Position numbers and translations under genes: made by a program. The notes beneath the pieces are model-generated. The model searched no databases and had not been told where the DNA came from. It saw only the letters and a list, made by a program, of their open reading frames with translations. 64,000 nt of DNA from Jannaschia sp. CCS1 (GTDB lineage: Bacteria > Pseudomonadota > Alphaproteobacteria > Rhodobacterales > Rhodobacteraceae), in NCBI RefSeq assembly GCF_000013565.1, contig NC_007802.1, positions 992,001-1,056,000 on the forward strand, in the 5' to 3' direction. Positions within the stretch are counted from its first letter, which is position 1, and each line of letters begins with the position of its first letter. This document shows, piece by piece, positions 59,679 through 64,000 of the stretch.

Positions 59679-60391
59679 GGCGTCGATGTGGGTGGGAGCG
59701 CGCCGCCGAAGATCATCGCCCGCAATTCCCGTTCCAGCTTGCGGCGCATGGCCTCCGCGAAATGATCGTGGTTGAGCGCGTATTCCACGAAGGCACCGGG
59801 GCCACGGATCACCTCTGCGGCGAAGTAATCCTCGATCTCACGGGACGCACCCCCGATGGCGAGGCCATTCACGGTGATGCCGTCAAAGTCGAAATGTTCA
59901 AACGCGGCAACTGGGGGGAAGCCGTCATTGTTCTGCCCGTCGCCGGAAATATCGAGGGTCTGGAACAGGCACACGGGCGCTTCGCGAAAGCGCGTGGCGG
60001 CAAATCCAAGCGCATAGCCGAGGGCCGTGGGGAAGTCCTGGCTGCCGCGCGACCGCCCCGCAATGCGCTCGGCTATGGCCAGAAGATCGGCCTCGGAGGT
60101 GATCATGGTCCAGTCGACGAGGACATCCTGCTGGAACCGCCCGGACCATTCAAAGATCGACAGCGCCACGGGGCCGGGGCCGGTCAGGAAGGCCTCCGTC
60201 ACGATAGGATCAACCAGTGCCGCCGCCAGACCATCGGCCTGCAACCGGTACTCGGCCTGATCGACGGAGGCCGACACATCCATGCCAAGCTGCAACGCCA
60301 ACCGGCATTGATCCTGCGCGGCCACCGGGGCGGCTGCGAGGAGGCCTGCGGCAGCAGCGCCGAGGAGGGGCCGGAGCGCCACCGGCCTCAC
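59675..60391 (-). CDS. DUF1194 protein, VWA-like
   Basis: A 238-residue exported protein of the DUF1194 family. A signal peptide ends APVAAQD. The fold is von Willebrand factor A-like, with the metal site DVSAS near the start of the mature protein, and DISGDGQNNDG as the second acidic loop. Role unknown; probably an extracytoplasmic metal-dependent adhesion module. It starts at GTG 60391, overlapping the gloA stop (GTGA), so it is translated after gloA. Confidence 0.78.
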   Translation of the reverse strand: MRPVALRPLLGAAAAGLLAAAPVAAQDQCRLALQLGMDVSASVDQAEYRLQADGLAAALVDPIVTEAFLTGPGPVALSIFEWSGRFQQDVLVDWTMITSEADLLAIAERIAGRSRGSQDFPTALGYALGFAATRFREAPVCLFQTLDISGDGQNNDGFPPVAAFEHFDFDGITVNGLAIGGASREIEDYFAAEVIRGPGAFVEYALNHDHFAEAMRRKLERELRAMIFGGALPPTSTP

Positions 60392-60816
60392 CAGTGGCCC
60401 GTGTTTTCCATCGACGCCCAGGGTTCCGCCGGGGCCAGCGCTTCGCCGGCCTGCAACAGTTCCACCGACACATTGTCGGGCGAGCGCACGAAGGCCATAT
60501 GCCCGTCGCGCGGTGGCCTGTTGATCGTGACACCGTTGTCCTGCAGATGCTGGCACAGGCCGTAGATATCATCGACGCGGTAGGCCAGATGCCCGAAATG
60601 GCGGCTGTCCGACGGCAGGCCCTCGTCCCCGTCCCAGTTGTACGTCAGCTCCACCGATGCATTCTCCTGCCCCGGCGGGGTCATGAACACCAGCGTGAAC
60701 CGCCCGCCCTCGCTGTCCATGCGCCGTGTCTCCTCCAGGCCCAGAAGCTGGAAAAACGCGATCGAGGCGTCGAGGTCTTTGACCCGCACCATCGTGTGTA
60801 GATATTGGATTGTCAT
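60388..60816 (-). CDS. gloA: Lactoylglutathione lyase (glyoxalase I)
   Basis: This enzyme isomerises the methylglyoxal-glutathione hemithioacetal to S-lactoylglutathione, the substrate of GloB. The 142-residue protein has the vicinal-oxygen-chelate metal ligands: His in YLHTMVRV, Glu in NASVELTYNW, His in HFGHLAYRV and Glu in NVSVELL. GGGGAG precedes the ATG by 9 bases. It is followed by the DUF1194 gene with a 4-base overlap. Confidence 0.93.
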   Translation of the reverse strand: MTIQYLHTMVRVKDLDASIAFFQLLGLEETRRMDSEGGRFTLVFMTPPGQENASVELTYNWDGDEGLPSDSRHFGHLAYRVDDIYGLCQHLQDNGVTINRPPRDGHMAFVRSPDNVSVELLQAGEALAPAEPWASMENTGHW

Positions 60817-60869
60817 GCCGAAAGCTCCCCTAAGTTCGGGGCATAGACTAACGCGCTGACAGGCTTTGA

Positions 60870-61715
60870 CTAGCCCGCCTGTTCTTCAATTCGGCGTGGG
60901 GTGGGTTGGATCGGGCGCGGATGCATCGCGTCGCGCACCACCAGCGTCACGGTCACGAAAGCCACGAACAGCAGCAGATACCACGACCCGAACTTGCCGA
61001 TATCCACCAGCCCGATGTCGCCCTGCCCCGCATAGCTCCAGGTTTGGGTGAAGGTGCCGACATTCTCCGCGATCCACAGCAACCACGCCGATAGGACCGC
61101 GCCGACGGGCAGGCGGATCGACAGGGGCGTGTCGCGAATGTAGAGCCAGATCCGCGTGCGCCAGAACAGGACCAGCGTGGCGGCAAACAGCCCCCAGCGG
61201 ATGTCGTAAGTGTAGTGGTGCGTATAGAAATTCACGTAGATCGCGACGGCCAGCAGGTAGGTCCAGATGAACGGCGGGTAGGGCGCGAACTGGATATGGA
61301 AGATGCGGATAGAGCGCGCGATGAAGCTGCCGACCGATGCATACATGAAGCCCGAAAACAGCGGCACGCCGCCCACCTCCAACAGCCCCTGATCCGGGTA
61401 GTCCCACGATCCCTGCGCCAGTTTGAAGATCTCCATCACGGTGCCGGTGATGTGGAAGATGAGGATGACTTTCGCCTCCTCCCACGTCTCTAGGCCCCGC
61501 CAGATGAAGACGATCTGCGTGACGACCGCGAAGATCACCAGCGCGTCGTAGCGGGCCAATGCCCAATCGTCTTGCCACACCAGCCGGGTGGCGATGATCG
61601 CCGACAGGATCATCACCCCAAACAGCGCCGCCCACAGCAATTTGGCGAAAAACACCACAAATCCGGGCGCGCGCGCCGTCATCCGTTCTAGTTTCGCAAC
61701 GCTTTGCGCGACCAT
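60870..61715 (-). CDS. DUF817 family integral membrane protein
   Basis: A 281-residue protein with about eight TM helices and the DUF817 pattern: [52 protein letters not shown] and the Tyr/His-rich [15 protein letters not shown]. The function of the family is unknown. The ATG is preceded by GAGG. It is divergent from thyX, with a 96-bp gap that must hold both promoters. Confidence 0.82.
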   Translation of the reverse strand: MVAQSVAKLERMTARAPGFVVFFAKLLWAALFGVMILSAIIATRLVWQDDWALARYDALVIFAVVTQIVFIWRGLETWEEAKVILIFHITGTVMEIFKLAQGSWDYPDQGLLEVGGVPLFSGFMYASVGSFIARSIRIFHIQFAPYPPFIWTYLLAVAIYVNFYTHHYTYDIRWGLFAATLVLFWRTRIWLYIRDTPLSIRLPVGAVLSAWLLWIAENVGTFTQTWSYAGQGDIGLVDIGKFGSWYLLLFVAFVTVTLVVRDAMHPRPIQPTPRRIEEQAG

Positions 61716-61811
61716 GGTGCCTCAACTTCTTGCGGTCTGGACATCGCGTGGGGCAAGATGTGGCCTCTAGCCGCTCGCCCCAACCGATTCCGTAGCATTA
61801 GGACCTTTGTC

Positions 61812-62714
61812 ATGCCGCTCACCCCTGAACAACTGGAGGATATCCAGAATTCCCGCGCCAATCCCCAGCCGACGCTGCGTGCGGTCGCCCCGGGGATGGA
61901 GCAGCACCTTTATGAGGCGAAACCGGTCCTCGACCACGGCTTCGTGCGGGTCATCGACTATATGGGCGACGACGCGGCCATCGTGCAGGCGGCGCGGGTC
62001 AGCTACGGGGCGGGGACGAAAAAGGCGCGCGATGACAGCGGCTTGATCCGTTACCTGATGCGCCACTGGCACAGCACGCCGTTCGAGATGTGTGAGTTGA
62101 AACTGCACGTCAAACTGCCCGTTTTCGTGGCCCGCCAGTGGATCCGCCACCGCACCGCCAACGTCAACGAATACTCGGCGCGGTATTCGATTCTGGACCG
62201 GGAGTTCTACATCCCCCAGCCCGACCAACTGGCCGCGCAATCGGTGGTCAACAATCAGGGCCGGGGGGAGACTTTGCAGGGCGAGGAGGCTGAGCGCGTT
62301 TTGCGGATGCTCAAGGACGATGCAGGTCGCGCGTATGATCACTATGAGGAGATGTTATCGCAGGAGGGTCAGCAGGGTCTGGCGCGCGAACTGGCCCGCA
62401 TGAACCTGCCCGCGAACGTCTACACCCAATGGTACTGGAAAGTGGACCTGCACAACCTGTTCCACTTCCTCCGCCTGCGGGCGGATGAGCACGCGCAGTA
62501 TGAAATCCGCGTCTATGCGGACGCGATCTGCGAGATGGTCAAAGACTGGGTCCCGGCGGCCTATGGCGCGTTCGAGGACTACCGGATGGGCGGCGTCCAG
62601 TTGTCAGGCAAGGGCGTTGAGGTGTTGAGGCGGCGTCTAGCCGGGGAAGAGGTGACGCAGGAGACGTCTGGGATGAGCAAGGGAGAATGGCGGGAGTTCG
62701 AGGCGGTGTTTTAA
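61812..62714 (+). CDS. thyX: FAD-dependent thymidylate synthase
   Basis: ThyX makes dTMP from dUMP using FAD and methylenetetrahydrofolate. The 300-residue protein has the signature [14 protein letters not shown] at 112-125, with the key catalytic residues around RHR and SxR. Length is at the upper end of the family (about 220-300). TAGGA lies upstream. Its stop TAA overlaps the start ATG of the AT-rich gene that follows by one base. Confidence 0.94.
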   Translation: MPLTPEQLEDIQNSRANPQPTLRAVAPGMEQHLYEAKPVLDHGFVRVIDYMGDDAAIVQAARVSYGAGTKKARDDSGLIRYLMRHWHSTPFEMCELKLHVKLPVFVARQWIRHRTANVNEYSARYSILDREFYIPQPDQLAAQSVVNNQGRGETLQGEEAERVLRMLKDDAGRAYDHYEEMLSQEGQQGLARELARMNLPANVYTQWYWKVDLHNLFHFLRLRADEHAQYEIRVYADAICEMVKDWVPAAYGAFEDYRMGGVQLSGKGVEVLRRRLAGEEVTQETSGMSKGEWREFEAVF

Positions 62715-63535
62715 TGAGTGGAGATGGCAGCCTGGCAAGAAATAACTTTGCACTAGGTTTCTTGTCAGGCTCTCTATTTTCATTGTTTCTCCTGCTGTTT
62801 TTAGATTTCTTTCAACTGTTGCCGTTTGCAGACTCTACTTTCACTGGAGCGATTCTAGGTGCCGTCTTAGCTGGAGGAATTGGCATATCTGGACAATTCT
62901 TAGTCCTTTCCCAGAACGAACGACGTCTGAACCGAGAAGAAAAACGTGCTGAACGAGTTAAAATCGACTCACTGCTGAGTCGCATCAATCGTCTCAAAAG
63001 CACAATGTATCAAGTGCAACAGCATGTGGAATCAAGGCGTGACTTTGACAATATTGTCTTTGATAACCTTCAGCCCTTGATGAAGCCTTTCAAAATAAAT
63101 GACTTACCAGAAAGGCTTGCAGAAGGTGATTTGACTTTGTCACTGCAGCTGGAGGATTATCGCCTTTTCAACTTAGTCAATGCTCTTGATAGTATCGTTG
63201 CTAATTTCAGGTGGACACAAGAAAGCTATGAGAAGGCTGTAGAGGGTTTTCTTGAAGGAATGCAGAAGAGCGGGGATTTAAAATTTTCAGAAGGCCAATT
63301 TTCAGGCGTTGGAGAGATCAATTTGCCCGAATACCATGCGCTGACTGATTTGCAGTCACATCATATTGAGTCTGTTTATTCAGGTCTTGTTGCCTCAAAA
63401 GAGGTTTTTGATATTCTACTTGAGCATTTGCATCGACGTCATGGTGTCAAGATTTTATTTTCTGACCCTATTAGTGATGAACAATGGGTGGATCTAAAAG
63501 ATTCTGTAGACATGGGTGATATCGTTTCAGGTTAA
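62714..63535 (+). CDS. AT-rich membrane/coiled-coil protein, probably acquired
   Basis: A 273-residue protein. Two hydrophobic segments lie at residues about 12-32 and 44-62, followed by a charged coiled coil (NERRLNREEKRAERVKIDSL, about 68-110), then a soluble helical domain with no recognised motif. Base composition differs strongly from neighbours: 25 of 60 bases are G or C at 63121-63180, against 33 of 60 at 62401-62460 in thyX. Codon choice is accordingly AT-ended. The ATG overlaps the thyX stop by one base. It looks like a horizontally acquired gene, possibly of mobile-element or defence origin. Function unknown. Confidence 0.72.
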   Translation: MSGDGSLARNNFALGFLSGSLFSLFLLLFLDFFQLLPFADSTFTGAILGAVLAGGIGISGQFLVLSQNERRLNREEKRAERVKIDSLLSRINRLKSTMYQVQQHVESRRDFDNIVFDNLQPLMKPFKINDLPERLAEGDLTLSLQLEDYRLFNLVNALDSIVANFRWTQESYEKAVEGFLEGMQKSGDLKFSEGQFSGVGEINLPEYHALTDLQSHHIESVYSGLVASKEVFDILLEHLHRRHGVKILFSDPISDEQWVDLKDSVDMGDIVSG

Positions 63536-64000
63536 CCCAATTGGCTTTCGAGAGTCACGGTGCTCATCTGCGCTCTAAGCGAGGACGCCTTAAATCTATT
63601 CGTAGACATCTACACAGCAGAATAGAAAATTGTGTTGTCCTCCGAAGTCGCACAGTCTGTATAACTGGCGTCGCGATGCAGTTGGAAGACTAAACCTTCA
63701 CCAACTCCACCGCACTCTCACGGCCACCCTCCGCGCGGAACCAAGGCCAAAGGCCGCCGCGCATCGACGGGCCGTCCCCCGGCACGCCTCTCGGCATCTT
63801 TTGCAGGGCAAAAGAGCCTGCCGGGCAATGGGTGATTTGGTGACGCTTGGTGCAGCGAACAATCCGCGAGCTTCTTTGGCTGGCATAAAGTGAGAAGAGC
63901 AGACGCCGGATCGCCGCACCGCGGCCCGTCGATGCGCGGCTTGGGCTTTGTTCGGGAGCGGTCGATTTGGCGGAGGCTTGGTGCTCCATTCAGCGCGCGC
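63536..64000. other. 465-bp tail without a supported gene
   Basis: 63536-63690 is AT-rich like the gene before it. From about 63700 the composition returns to the GC-rich norm. An open frame on the minus strand (63690-63989) shows fairly regular codons but no ribosome site and no family motif, and it continues to the window edge region. It overlaps the 19-bp inverted repeat. It may be part of a repeated element. Confidence 0.5.
63756..63940. repeat. 19-bp perfect inverted repeat, 147 bp apart
   Basis: 63756-63774 is the exact reverse complement of 63922-63940 (core GCCGCGCATCGACGGGCC). Weaker similarity continues on the outer side of both arms. It flanks a block with no supported gene, at the edge where the AT-rich island returns to GC-rich DNA. 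Confidence 0.8.

Noticed and set aside
63690-63989. Minus-strand frame of about 100 codons at the right end
   Set aside because: Codons look fairly regular, but there is no ribosome site or family, and it spans the inverted repeat. Left as a possible repeat-element frame and not called as a gene.

Overview
The window looks like chromosomal DNA of a marine alphaproteobacterium of the order Rhodobacterales (roseobacter-type Rhodobacteraceae). It is GC-rich and densely packed. The gene neighbourhoods fit that group: an atpHAGDC cluster without the F0 genes, a perM/hdaA/ppk/ppx cluster, serS-surE-pcm-nlpD, yajC-secD-secF with an NDUFAF3-like gene, and thyX. The placement rests on gene content and order, because no rRNA is present. 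I found no tRNA, rRNA, CRISPR array or complete insertion sequence.

Layout. 1-3.6 kb: a MotA/TolQ/ExbB-type channel protein and an inner-membrane OmpA-domain partner with a very long coiled coil. 3.9-8.5 kb: clpA, gloB, a methyltransferase and a flavodoxin. 8.8-13.8 kb: the F1 ATP synthase operon, with a 27-bp-stem hairpin between atpD and atpC, then an H-type lectin gene. 14.4-25.5 kb: membrane and housekeeping genes (prs, a DsbA-family isomerase, an alpha/beta hydrolase, perM, hdaA, ppk, ppx, proS) and three small membrane or lipoprotein genes. 25.6-33.7 kb: two tandem secreted trypsin-fold proteases, carB, a HAD protein lacking its catalytic aspartates, and an NlpD-like LysM/LytM protein. 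33.9-36.8 kb: a large RTX/Hint protein on the opposite strand, splitting nlpD from pcm-surE-serS. 40.6-42.5 kb: a third trypsin-like protease and a stand-alone DnaB/RecA-fold ATPase. 42.7-50.2 kb: a six-gene operon with every junction overlapping (nitrilase, peptide-type ABC importer, RraA-like protein) and its divergent LysR regulator. 50.3-55.3 kb: a secreted calcineurin-type phosphoesterase, a GNAT enzyme and a membrane pentapeptide-repeat protein. 55.5-62.7 kb: yajC-secD-secF, a TauE/SafE exporter, an NDUFAF3-like protein, a VWA-like DUF1194 protein, gloA, a DUF817 membrane protein and thyX. 62.7 kb to the end: an AT-rich, foreign-looking membrane/coiled-coil gene joined to thyX, then a gene-poor tail with a 19-bp inverted repeat.

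Genes likely to work together: the F1 subunits; HdaA (replication control) with polyphosphate synthesis and breakdown; SurE, Pcm and NlpD (stationary-phase and cell-wall functions); YajC-SecD-SecF (Sec translocon accessory); and the nitrilase/ABC/RraA operon (uptake and breakdown of a small peptide-like or amide compound). The least explained items are an 18-codon repeat-built mini-ORF bridging surE and pcm by ATGA overlaps at both ends, the atpD-atpC hairpin, the coiled-coil motor pair, and the AT-rich gene after thyX. I do not see a complete, clearly new multi-gene system; these are leads.
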